Shown piece by piece: positions 44,776 to 55,910 of a DNA stretch of 64,000 nt. Under the pieces are notes generated by a model that made no database searches, was not told where the DNA came from, and saw only the letters and a list, made by a program, of their open reading frames with translations. Every line of letters begins with the position of its first letter. The first letter of the stretch is position 1. Made by a program: the position numbers and the translations under genes. The stretch is from Antedon mediterranea (Eukaryota > Echinodermata > Crinoidea > Comatulida > Antedonidae): assembly GCF_964355755.1 (NCBI RefSeq), contig NC_092677.1, positions 14,098,601 to 14,162,600 on the forward strand, given 5' to 3'.

Positions 44776-45218
44776 GTAAGTATGGAATGCCATTGGACAA
44801 CAATTACTATTTGGTAAACAGTTAGGCAAGTATGGAATGCAAAATGTGTCTACCAATTAATCGTATGTGGTATACAGATTTCAAATACACCCACAGCTTA
44901 TGTATGTACGTCTTGTCTGTTTTAATTTAAGTTTCATAAATACGAATCTAACCCAATCATGTTTCTGAAAACGCGTCAACCTTGTCTCTCATACATGAAA
45001 AACGCGTCAACATTCTCTATTGTATTTTTTTTCCACTTTTTTTTTCTTGTTTGAAAGGTTCGTTTACCAGCATGTCTGACGATGCAACAGGGAAGCTACC
45101 AGCCGGTCTTCTCGTTGGTAACTGGGTTGCACTTGGACACTTCGACGAATGTCAGTCCATTTCTGAATTTAAGTTTTGCTTAGCAGACTTACACGTGTCT
45201 GTAAATGATTCTGAATCG
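44670..45218 (+). CDS. NRF-6-like acyltransferase, first two exons (gene continues)
   Basis: Exons 44670-44775 and 45058-45218 join in phase 1 across a 282-bp intron. The product starts with a signal peptide (MCSFHLIILSVATF, cleavage near VVES), then ECQVDLQLLFG, then SMSDDATGKLPAGLLVGNWV and LGHFDECQSI, then KFCLADLHVS. The DA(T)GKxPxGxLxGN, GxFDEC and YC/FC blocks identify the NRF domain, the luminal N-terminal part of 'nose resistant to fluoxetine' proteins. These are multi-pass acyltransferase-3 family membrane proteins involved in lipid or drug transport in nematodes. The frame leaves exon 2 in phase 0 at consensus GTAAGT. Everything after is missing from the window because satellite DNA follows. 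Confidence 0.85.
45058..45218 (+). CDS. NRF-like exon 2: NRF domain core
   Basis: A T-rich tract and TTGAAAG (to 45057) form the acceptor. The exon enters in phase 1 (Gly completed across the junction), leaves phase 0 at GAATCG|GTAAGT, and contains two of the conserved NRF cysteines (DEC and FC). Confidence 0.85.
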
Positions 45219-45490
45219 GTAAGTTCATTGTAAAATTATCTTAATTTCTAAGAATAATAAACTTCAATTGTGAAGTTTAATGGTATTTCACTTTTAGAAT
45301 ACCCAAAGTAAAGCAAAGGTTAATTTAACATTAAAAACGTATTTATTTACACAATGAAGTAATCGGACACCGGTACTGCATGAATATATTAAGTAATCAA
45401 CATTACGACATTGGTTACTCGTCTGATATGTTTGAGAACAGTCAATGAAGAAAAAGTTCTCTCCCAAATCTAACAAGGCGAACAGCCATA
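45219..45490 (+). other. Start of NRF-like intron 2
   Basis: AT-rich unique sequence between the donor and the edge element of the satellite. No coding signal. Confidence 0.5.
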
Positions 45491-45664
45491 AGTCGCGTGC
45501 TCTCAGAAAAAATATACTTTCAAAAAGTAATGTACTTTAAAACTTTTCTGTACATCAAAACAGTTCAAAAAGTACAGAAAAGCGATAAAACGCATAGTGA
45601 TACCGGACCGACAGACAGACCGACCGACCGACATAGTGAACTATATAGTCGCATCCACGCGACT
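45491..45664. mobile_element. MITE with AGTCGCGTG ends abutting the satellite
   Basis: AGTCGCGTG (45491-45499) and CACGCGACT (45656-45664) are exact inverted ends. Inside are the hairpin TTTTCTGTAC / GTACAGAAAA (45544-45553, 45572-45581) and a CGAC tetranucleotide run (GACCGACCGACCGACATAG). The right end is followed immediately by satellite sequence. Confidence 0.7.
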
Positions 45665-46479
45665 AAAAATATACTATAAAAATGTATTACTTATTTTATT
45701 TAAAAAATCACGAGTCTCCTCTCCTTAATTGCAAACACAAAAAACGATCTGAGCATGTGCAACGGTATATAAAAGCACTCAGATAATGTACAGAGGGCAG
45801 ATAAAGATATAAGCAGTGAGTTAGGCAGATCATAAGTCAGCTCTCCTTAATTGCCTAAGTCACACAGCTGACTTAGGCAGAAACACACAAAAACGATCTG
45901 AGCATGTGCAAATGTATATAAAAGCACTCAGATAATGTACAAAGGGCAGTATAAAGATATAAGCAGTGAGTTAGGCAGATCATAAGTCAGCTCTCCTTAA
46001 TTGCCTAAGTCACACAGCTGACTTAGGTAGAAACACAAAAAATATAGTATATTGATATAAGCAGTGAGTTAGGCAGAAAAACAAACAAAAAATTATTACT
46101 TAGACACTTTTGTTATGAGGCTGTCGATATCATCTATATAAAAAAAATTCTACCTTTAAGTAACAAAATTTAATAGCATCAGCTCTTCAGATTAAAATTA
46201 ACACTGATAATTTTAGAAAAGGAAAGTATCAATAAAAGAGAAAGAATTTGTAACAAATGGGTTAAAAAATATACTATAAAAATGTATTTCTTATTTTATT
46301 TAAAAAATCATGAGTCTCCTCTCCTTAATTGCCTAAGTTACACAGCTGATTTAGGCAGAAACACACCAAAACGATCTGAGCATGTGCAAATGTATATAAA
46401 AACACTCAGATAATGTACAAAGGGCAGTATAAAGATATAAGCAGTGAGTTAGGCAGATCATAAGTCAGCTCTCCTTAAT

Positions 46480-46507
46480 TGCCTAAGTCACACAGCTGAC
46501 TTAGGCA
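46480..46507. repeat. Representative satellite hairpin (11-bp stem, 6-nt loop)
   Basis: TGCCTAAGTCA (46480-46490), loop CACAGC, TGACTTAGGCA (46497-46507). The arms are perfect complements and the structure recurs in almost every S and s unit. The upstream TAAGTCAGCT is also complementary to AGCTGACTTA of the right arm, so two hairpins compete. Confidence 0.9.
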
Positions 46508-46940
46508 GAAACACACAAAAATATAGTATATTGATATAAGAAGTGAGTTAGGCAGAAAAACAAAAACAAAAATTATGACTTAGACACTTTTGTTATGAGG
46601 CTGTCGATATCATCTACATACAAAAAATGCTACCTTTAAGTAACATAATTTAATAGCATATTCAGCTCTTCAGATTAAAATTAACACTGCTGATTTTAGA
46701 AAAGGAAAGTAGCAATAAAAGAGAAAGAATTTGTAACTAATGGGTTAAAAAATATACTATAAAAATGTATTTTTTATTTTATTTAAAAAATCATGAGTCT
46801 CCTCTCCTTAATTGCCTAAGTCACACAGCTGACTTAGGCAGAAACACAAAAAAACGATCTGAGCATGTGCAAATGTATATAAAAGCACTCAGATAATGTA
46901 CAGAGGGCAGTATAAAGATATAAGCAGTGAGTTAGGCAGA

Positions 46941-47090
46941 TCATAAGTCAGCTCTCCTTAATTGCCTAAGTCACACAGCGGACTTAGGCAGAAACACACA
47001 AAAACGATCTGAGCATGTGCAAATGTATATAAAAGCACTCAGATAATGCACAGAGGGCAGTATAAAGATATAAGCAGTGAGTTAGGCAGA
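46941..47090 (+). repeat. Representative 150-bp S unit of the satellite
   Basis: Order of motifs: TCATAAGTCAGCTCTCC, hairpin arm TGCCTAAGTCA, CACAGC loop, second arm (TGACTTAGGCA, here with G for T), ATCTGAG, GTGCAAATGTATATAAAAG, CTCAGAT, AGAGGGCAGTATAAAG, GTGAGTTAGGCAG. Two more units follow at exactly 150-bp spacing. Confidence 0.9.
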
Positions 47091-49620
47091 TCATAAGTCA
47101 GCTCTCCTTAATTGCCTAAGTTACACAGCTGACTTAGGCAGAAACACAAAAAAACGATCTGAGCATGTGCAAATGTACATAAAAGCACTCAGATAATGTA
47201 CAGAGGGCAGTATAAAGATATAAGCAGTGAGTTAGGCAGATCATAAGTCAGCTCTTCTTAATTGCCTAAGTCACACAGCTGACTTAGGCAGAAACACAAA
47301 CAAATATAGTATATTGATATAAGCAGTGAGTTAGGCAGAAAAACAAAACAAAAATTATGACTTAGACACTTTTGTTATGAGGCTGTCGATATCATCTATA
47401 TACAAAAAAATGCTACCTTTAAGTAACAAAATTTAATAGCATCAGCTCTTCAGATTAAAATTAACACTGATGATTTTAGAAAAGGAAAGTAGCAATAAAA
47501 GAGAAAGAATTTGTAACAAATGGGTTAAAAAATATACTATAAAAATGTATTTCTCAGTTTATTTAAAAAATAATGAGTCTCCTCTCCTTAATTGCCTAAG
47601 TCACACAGCTGACTTAGGCAGAAACACAAAAAAACGATCTGAGCATGTGCAAATGTATATAAAAGCACTCAGATAATGTACAGAGGGCAGTATAAAGATA
47701 TAAGCAGTGAGTTAGGCAGATCATAAGTCAGCTCTCCTTAATTGCCTAAGTCACACAGCGGACTTATGCAGAAACACACAAAAACGATCTGAGCATGTGC
47801 AAATGTATATAAAAGCACTCAGATAATGTACAGAGGGCAGATAAAGATATAAGCAGTGAGTTAGGCAGATCATAAGTCAGCTCTCCTTAATTGCCTAAGT
47901 CACACAGCTGACTTAGGTAGAAACACAAAAAATATAGTATATTGATATAAGCAGTGAGTTAGGCAGATCATAAGTCAGCTCTCCTTAATTGCCTAAGTCA
48001 CACAGCTGACTTAGGCAGAAACACAAAAAAATATAGTATATTGATATAAGCAGTGAGTCAGGCAGAAACACAAAATTATGACTTAGACACTTTTGTTATG
48101 AGGCTGTCGATATCATCTATATACAAAAAATTCTACCTTTAAGTAAGAAAATTTATTAGCATCAGCTCTTCAGATTAAAAATAACACTGATGATTTTAGA
48201 AAAGGAAAGTAGCAATAAAAGAGAAAGAATTTGCAACAAATGGGTTAAAAAATATACTATAAAAATGTATTTCTTATTTCATTTAAAAAATCATGAGTCT
48301 CCTCTCCTTAATTGCCTAAGTAACACAGCTGACTTAGGCAGAAACACACAAAAACGATCTGAGCATCAGCATAAGTCAGCTCTCCTTTATTGCCTAAGTC
48401 ACACAGCTGACTTAGGCAGAAACACAAAAAAATATAGTATATTGATATAAGCAGTGAGTTAAGCAGAAAAACAAAATTATGACTTAGACACTTTTGTTAT
48501 GAGGCTGTCGATATCATCTATATACAAAAAATGCTACCTTTAAGTAACAAAATTTAATAGCATATTCAGCTCTTCAGATTAAAATTAACACTGATGATTT
48601 TAGAAAAGGGAAGTAGCTATAAAAGAGAAAGAATTTGTAACTAATGGGTTAAAAAATATACTCTAAAAATGTATTTCTTATTTTATTTAAAAAATCATGA
48701 GTCTCCTCTCCTTAATTGCCTCAGTAACACAGCTGACTTAGGAAGAAACACACAAAAACGATCTTAGCATGTGCAAATGTATATAAAAGCACTCAGATAA
48801 TGTACAGAGGGCAGTATAAAGATATAAGCAGTGTGTTAGGCAGATCATAAGTCAGCTCTCCTTAATTGCCTAAGTCACACAGCTGACTTAGGCAGAAACA
48901 CATAAAATATAGTATATTGATATAAGCAGTGAGTTAGGCAGAAAAAAAATTATGACTTAGACACTTTTGTTATGAGGCTGTCGATATCATCTATATACAA
49001 AAAATGCTACCTTTAAGTAACAAAATTTAACAGCATCAGCTCTGCAGATTAAAATTAACACTGATGATTTTAGAAAAGGAAAGTAGCAATAAAAGAGAAA
49101 GAATTTGTAACAAATGGGTTAAAAAATATACTCTAAAAATGTATTTTTTATTTTATTTAAAAAATCATGAGTCTCCTCTCCTTAATTGCCTAAGTCACAC
49201 AGCTGACTAAGGCAGAAACACAAAAAAAACGATCTGAGCATGTGCAAATGTATATAAAAGCACTCAGATAATGTACAGAGGGCAGTATAGAGATATAAGC
49301 AGTAAGTTAGGCAGATCATAAGTCAGCTCTCCTTAATTGCCTAAGTCAAACAGCGGACTAAGGCAGAAGCACACAAAAACGATCTGAGCATGTGCAAATG
49401 TATATAAAAAGCACTCAGATAATGTAGAGAGGGCAGATAAAGATATAAGCAGTGAGTTAGGCAGATCATAAGTCAGCTCTCCTTAATTGCCTAAGTCACA
49501 CAGCTGACTTGGCCAGAACACAACAAATATAGTATATTGATATAAGCAGTGAGTTAGGCAGAAAAACAAAACAAAAATTATGACTTAGACACTTTTGTTA
49601 TGAGACTGTTGATATCATCT

Positions 49621-49640
49621 ATATAGGCAGAAACACAAAA
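49621..49640. repeat. Chimeric junction: T block truncated and joined to S
   Basis: The T block from 49580 breaks off after GATATCATCTATAT and continues with AGGCAGAAACACAAAAAACG from the middle of an S unit. The rest of T is missing. This looks like an unequal exchange or template switch. Confidence 0.8.
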
Positions 49641-49949
49641 AACGATCTGAGCATGTGCAAATGTATATAAAAGCACTCAGATAATGTACAGAGGGCAGTA
49701 TAAAGATATAAGCAGTGAGTTAGGCAGATCATAAGTCAGCTCTTCTTAATTGCCTAAGTCACACAGCTGACTTAGGCAGAAACACAAAAAAATATATTAT
49801 ATTGATATAAGCAGTGAGTTAGGCAGGAAAAAAAATTATGACTTAGACACATTTGTTATGAGGCTGTCGATATCATCTATATACAAAAAATGCTACCTTT
49901 AAGTAACAAAATTTAATAGCATCAGCTCTTCAGATTAAAATTAACACTG

Positions 49950-52814
49950 ATGATTTTAGAAAAGGAAAGTAGCAATAAAAGAGAAAGAATTTGTAACAAA
50001 TGGGTTAAAAAATATACTCTAAAAATGTATTTTTTTTTTTATTTAAAAAATCATGAGTCTCCTCTCCTTAATTGCCTAAGTCACACAGCTGACTTAGGCA
50101 GAAACACAAAAAAACGATCTGAGCATGTGCAAATGTATATAAAAGCACTCAGATAATGTACAGTGGGCAGTATAAAGATATAAGCAGTGAGTTAGGCAGA
50201 TCATAAGTCAGCTCTCCTTAATTGCCTAAGTCACACAGCGGACTTCGGCAGAAACACACAAAAACGATCTGAGCATGTGCAAATGCATATAAAAGCACTC
50301 AGATAATGTACAGAAGGCAGATAAAGATATAAGCAGTGAGTTAGGCAGATCATAAGTCAGCTCTCCTTAATTGCCTAAGTCACACAGCTGACTTAGGTAG
50401 AAACACAAAAAATATAGTATATTGATATAAGCAGTGAGTTAGGCAGATCATAAGTCAGCTCTCCTTATTTGCCTAAGTCACACAGCTGACTTGGGCAGAA
50501 ACACAAACAAATATAGTATATTGATATAAGCAGTGAGTTAGGCAGAAAAACAAACAAAAAATTATTACTTAGACACTTTTGTTATGAGGCTTTCGATATC
50601 ATCTATATACAAACAATTCTACCTTTAAGTAACAAAATTTAATAGCTTCAGCTCTTCAGATTAAAATTAACACTGATAATTTTAGAAAAGGAAAGTATCA
50701 ATAAAAGAGAAAGAATTTGTAACAAATGGGTTAAAAAATATACTATAAAAATGTATTTCTTATTTTATTTAAAAAACCATGAGTCTCCTCTCCTTAATTG
50801 CCTAAGTCACACAGCTGACTTAGGCAGAAACACAAAAAAACGATCTGAGCATCATCATAAGTCAGCTCTCCTTTATTGCCTAAGTCACACAGCTGACTTA
50901 GGCAGAAACACAAAAAATATAGTATATTGATATAAGAAGTGAGTTAAGCAGAAAAACAAAATTATGACTTAAACACTTTTGTTATGAGGCTGTCGATATC
51001 ATCTATATACAAAAAACGCTACCTTTAAGTAACAAAATTTAATAACATATTCAGCTCTTCAGATTAAAATTAACACTGATGATTTTAGAAAAGGGAAGTC
51101 GCAATAAAAGAGAAAGAATTTGTAACTAATGGGTTAAAAAATATACTATAAAAATGTATTTCTTATTTTATTTAAAAAATCATGAGTCTCCTCTCCTTAA
51201 TTGCCTAAGTCACACAGCTGACTTAGGCAGAAACACAAAAAAATTATGTGATCATGTGCAAATGTATATAAAAGCACTCAGATAATGTACAGAGGGCAGT
51301 ATAAAGATATAAGCAGTGAGTTAGGCAGATCATAAGTCAGCTCTCCTTAATTGCCTAAGTCACACAGCTGACTTAGGCAGAAACACAAACAAATATAGTA
51401 TATTGATATAAGCAGTGAGTTAGGCAGAAAAACAAACAAAAAATTATTACTTAGACACTTTTGTTATGAGGCTGTCGATATCATCTATATAAAAAAAATT
51501 CTACCTTTAAGTAACAAAATTTAATAGCATCAGCTCTTCAGATTAAAATTAACACTGATGATTTTAGAAAAGGAAAGTAGCAATAAAAGAGAAAGAATTT
51601 GTAACTAATGGGATAAAAAATATACTATAAAAATGTATTTCTTATTTTATTTAAAAAATCATGAGTCTCCTCTCCTTAATTGCCTATATCACACAGCTGA
51701 CTTAGGCAGAAACACAAAAACTTTTGTGATCATGTGCAAATGTATATAAAAGCACTCAGATAATGTACAGAGGGCAGATAAAGATATAAGCAGTGAGTTA
51801 GGCAGATCATAAGTCAGCTCTCCTTAATTGCCTAAGTCACACAGCTGACTTGGGCAGAACACAACAAATATAGTATATTGATATAAGCAGTGAGTTAGGC
51901 AGAAAAACAAAAACAAAAATTATGACTTAGACACTTTTGTTATGAGGCTGTCGATATCATCTATATACAAAAAATGCTACCTTTAAGTAACATAATTTAA
52001 TAGCATATTCAGCTCTTCAGATTAAAATTAACACTGATAATTTTAGAAAAGGAAATTAGCAATAAAAGAGAAAGAATTTGTAACTAATGGGATAAAAAAT
52101 ATACTATAAAAATGTATTTCTTATTTTATTAAAAAAATCATGAGTCTCCTCTCCTTAATTGCCTAAGTCTCACAGCTGACTTAGGCAGAAACAAGAAAAA
52201 TTATGTGATCATGTGCAAATGTATATAAAAGCACTCAGATAATGTACAAAGGGCAGTATAAAGATATAAGCAGTGAGTTAGGCAGATCATAAGTCAGCTC
52301 TCCTTAATTGCCTAAGTCACACAGCTGACTTAGGCAGAAACACAAACAAATATAGTATATTGATATAAGCAGTGAGTTAGGCAGAAAAACAAACAAAAAA
52401 TTATTACTTAGACACTTTTGTTATGAGGCTGTCGATATCATCTATATACAAAAAATTCTACCTTTAAGTAACAAAATTTAATAGCATCAGCTCTTCAGAT
52501 TAAAATTAACACTGATAATTTTAGAAAAGGAAAGTATCAATAAAAGAGAAAGAATTTTTAACAAATGGGTTAAAAAATATAGTATAAAAATGTATTTCTT
52601 ATTTTATTTAAAAAATCATGAGTCTCCTCTCCTTAATTGCCTAAGTCACACAGCTGACTTAGGCAGAAACACACAAAAACGATCTGAGCATCATCATAAG
52701 TCAGCTCTCCTTTATTGCCTAAGTCACACAGCTGACTTAGGCAGAAACACCAAAAAATATAGTATATTGATATAAGAAGTGAGTTAAGCAGAAAAACAAA
52801 ATTATGACTTAAAC
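49950..52814. repeat. Higher-order block, copy 1 (11,186-bp offset)
   Basis: Diagnostic variants recur at exactly +11,186 bp: the T-run in the T block (49950/61136), AAACCATGAG (50777/61963), CTTTTGTGATC (51721/62907), and the deletion-type unit (52590/63776). Only scattered substitutions separate the copies. The first 0.9 kb also recurs at +6,067 bp (56017). Confidence 0.85.
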
Positions 52815-54149
52815 ACTTTTGTTATGAGGCTGTCGATATCATCTATATACAAAAAATGCTACCTTTAAGTAACAAAATTTAATAACATATTCAGCTCCTC
52901 AGATTAAAATTAACACTGATGATTTTAGAAAAGGGAAGTCGCAATAAAAGAGAAAGAATTTGAAACTAATGGGTTAAACAATATACTCTAAAAATGTATT
53001 TCTTATTTTATTTAAAAAATCATGAGTCTCCTCTCCTTAATTGCCTCAGTCACACAGCTGACTTAGGCAGAAACACACAAAAACGATCTTAGCATGTGCC
53101 AATGTATATAAAGGCACTCAGATAATGTACAGAGGGCAGTATAAAGATATAAGCAGTGTGTTAGGCAGATCATAAGTCAGCTCTCCTTAATTGCCTAAGT
53201 CACACAGCTGACTTAGGCAGAAACACAAAAAATATAGTATATTGATATAAGCAGTGAGTTAGGCAGAAAAAAAATTATGACTTAGACACTTTTGTTATGA
53301 GGCTGTCGATATCATCTATATACAAAAAATTCTACCTTTAAGTAACAAAATTTAATAGCATCAGCTCTTCAGATTAAAATTAACACTGATAATTTTAGAA
53401 AAGGAAAGTATCAATAAAAGAGAAAGAATTTTTAACAAATGGGTTAAAAAATATAGTATAAAAATGTATTTCTTATTTTATTTAAAAAATCATGAGTCTC
53501 CTCTCCTTAATTGCCTAAGTCACACAGCTGACTTAGGCAGAAACACACAAAAACGATCTGAGCATCATCATAAGTCAGCTCTTCTTTATTGCCTAAGTCA
53601 CACAGCTGACTTAGGCAGAAACACAAAAAATATAGTATATTGATATAAGAAGTGAGTTAAGAAGAAAAACAAAATTATGACTTAAACACTTTGGTTATGA
53701 GGCTGTCGATATCATCTATATACAAAAAATGCTACCTTTAAGTAACAAAATTTAATAACATATTCAGCTCTTCAGATTAAAATTAACACTGATGATTTTA
53801 GAAAAGGGAAGTCGCAATAAAAGAGAAAGAATTTGTAACTAATGGGTTAAAAAATATACTCTAAAAATGTATTTCTTATTTTATTTAAAAAATCATGAGT
53901 CTCCTCTCCTTAATTGCCTCAGTCACACAGCTGACTTAGGCAGAAACACACAAAAACGATCTTAGCATGTGCCAATGTATATAAAAGCACTCAGATAATG
54001 TACAGAGGGCAGTATAAAGATATAAGCAGTGTGTTAGGCAGATCATAAGTCAGCTCTCCTTAATTGCCTAAGTCACACAGCTGACTTAGGCAGAAACACA
54101 AAAAATATAGTATATTGATATAAGCAGTGAGTTAGGCAGAAAAAAAATT

Positions 54150-55910
54150 ATGACTTAGACACTTTTGTTATGAGGCTGTCGATATCATCTATATACAAAA
54201 AATGCTACCTTTAAGTAACAAAATTTAATAGCATCAGCTCTGCAGATTAAAATTAACACTGATGATTTTAGAAAAGGAAAGTAGCAATAAAAGAGAAAGA
54301 ATTTGTAACAAATGGGTTAAAAAATATACTCTAAAAATGTATTTTTTATTTTATTTAAAAAATCATGAGTCTCCTCTCCTTAATTGCCTAAGTCACACAG
54401 CTGACTAAGGCAGAAACACAAAAAAACGATCTGAGCATGTGCAAATGTATATAAAAGCACTCAGATAATGTAGAGAGGGCAGATAAAGATATAAGCAGTG
54501 AGTTAGGCAGATCATAAGTCAGCTCTCCTTAATTGCCTAAGTCACACAGCTGACTTGGGCAGAACACAACAAATATAGTATATTGATATAAGCAGTGAGT
54601 TAGGCAGAAAAACAAAACAAAAATTATGACTTAGACACTTTTGTTATGAGACTGTTGATATCATCTATATACAAAAAAATGCTACCTTTAAGTAACATAA
54701 TTTAATAGCATCAGCTCTTCAGATTAAAATTAACACTGATGATTTTAGAAAAGGAAATTAGCAATAAAAGAGAAAGAATTTGTAACAAATGGGTTAAAAA
54801 ATATACTACAAAAATGTATTTCTTATTTTATTTAAAAAATCATGAGTCTCCTCTCCTTAATTGCCTAAGTCACACAGCTGACTTAGGCAGAAACACACAA
54901 AAACGATCTGAGCATCATCATAAGTCAGCTCTCCTTTATTGCCTAAGTCACACAGCTGACTTAGGCAGAAACACAAAAAAATATATTATATTGATATAAG
55001 CAGTGAGTTAGGCAGGAAAAAAAATTATGACTTAGACACTTTTGTTATGAGGCTGTCGATATCATCTATATACAAAAAATGCTACCTTTAAGTAACAAAA
55101 TTTAATAGCATCAGCTCTGCAGATTAAAATTAACACTGATGATTTTAGAAAAGGAAAGTAGCAATAAAAGAGAAAGAATTTGTAACAAATGGGTTAAAAA
55201 ATATACTCTAAAAATGTATTTTTTATTTTATTTAAAAAATCATGAGTCTCCTCTCCTTAATTGCCTAAGTCACACAGCTGACTAAGGCAGAAACACAAAA
55301 AAACGATCTGAGCATGTGCAAATGTATATAAAAGCACTCAGATAATGTAGAGAGGGCCGATAAAGATATAAGCAGTGAGTTAGGCAGATCATAAGTCAGC
55401 TCTCCTTAATTGCCTAAGTCACACAGCTGACTTGGGCAGAACACAACAAATATAGTATATTGATATAAGCAGTGAGTTAGGCAGAAAAACAAAACAAAAA
55501 TTATGACTTAGACACTTTTGTTATGAGACTGTTGATATCATCTATATACAAAAAAAATGCTACCTTTAAGTAACATAATTTAATAGCATCAGCTCTTCAG
55601 ATTAAAATTAACACTGATGATTTTAGAAAAGGAAATTAGCAATAAAAGAGAAAGAATTTGTAACAAATGGGTTAAAAAATATACTACAAAAATGTATTTC
55701 TTATTTTATTTAAAAAATCATGAGTCTCCTCTCCTTAATTGCCTAAGTCACACAGCTGACTTAGGCAGAAACACACAAAAACGATCTGAGCATCATCATA
55801 AGTCAGCTCTCCTTTATTGCCTAAGTCACACAGCTGACTTAGGCAGAAACACAAAAAAATATATTATATTGATATAAGCAGTGAGTTAGGCAGGAAAAAA
55901 AATTATGACT
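54150..55910. repeat. Local tandem duplication, ~878-bp period, within the satellite
   Basis: 54150-55028 and 55029-55910 share the rare variants AGCATCAGCTCTGCAG, GAGACTGTTGATATC and TACTACAAAAATG at a 877-878-bp offset. Adjacent blocks at 52.6-54.3 kb show a similar ~874-bp period with different variants. Confidence 0.8.
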
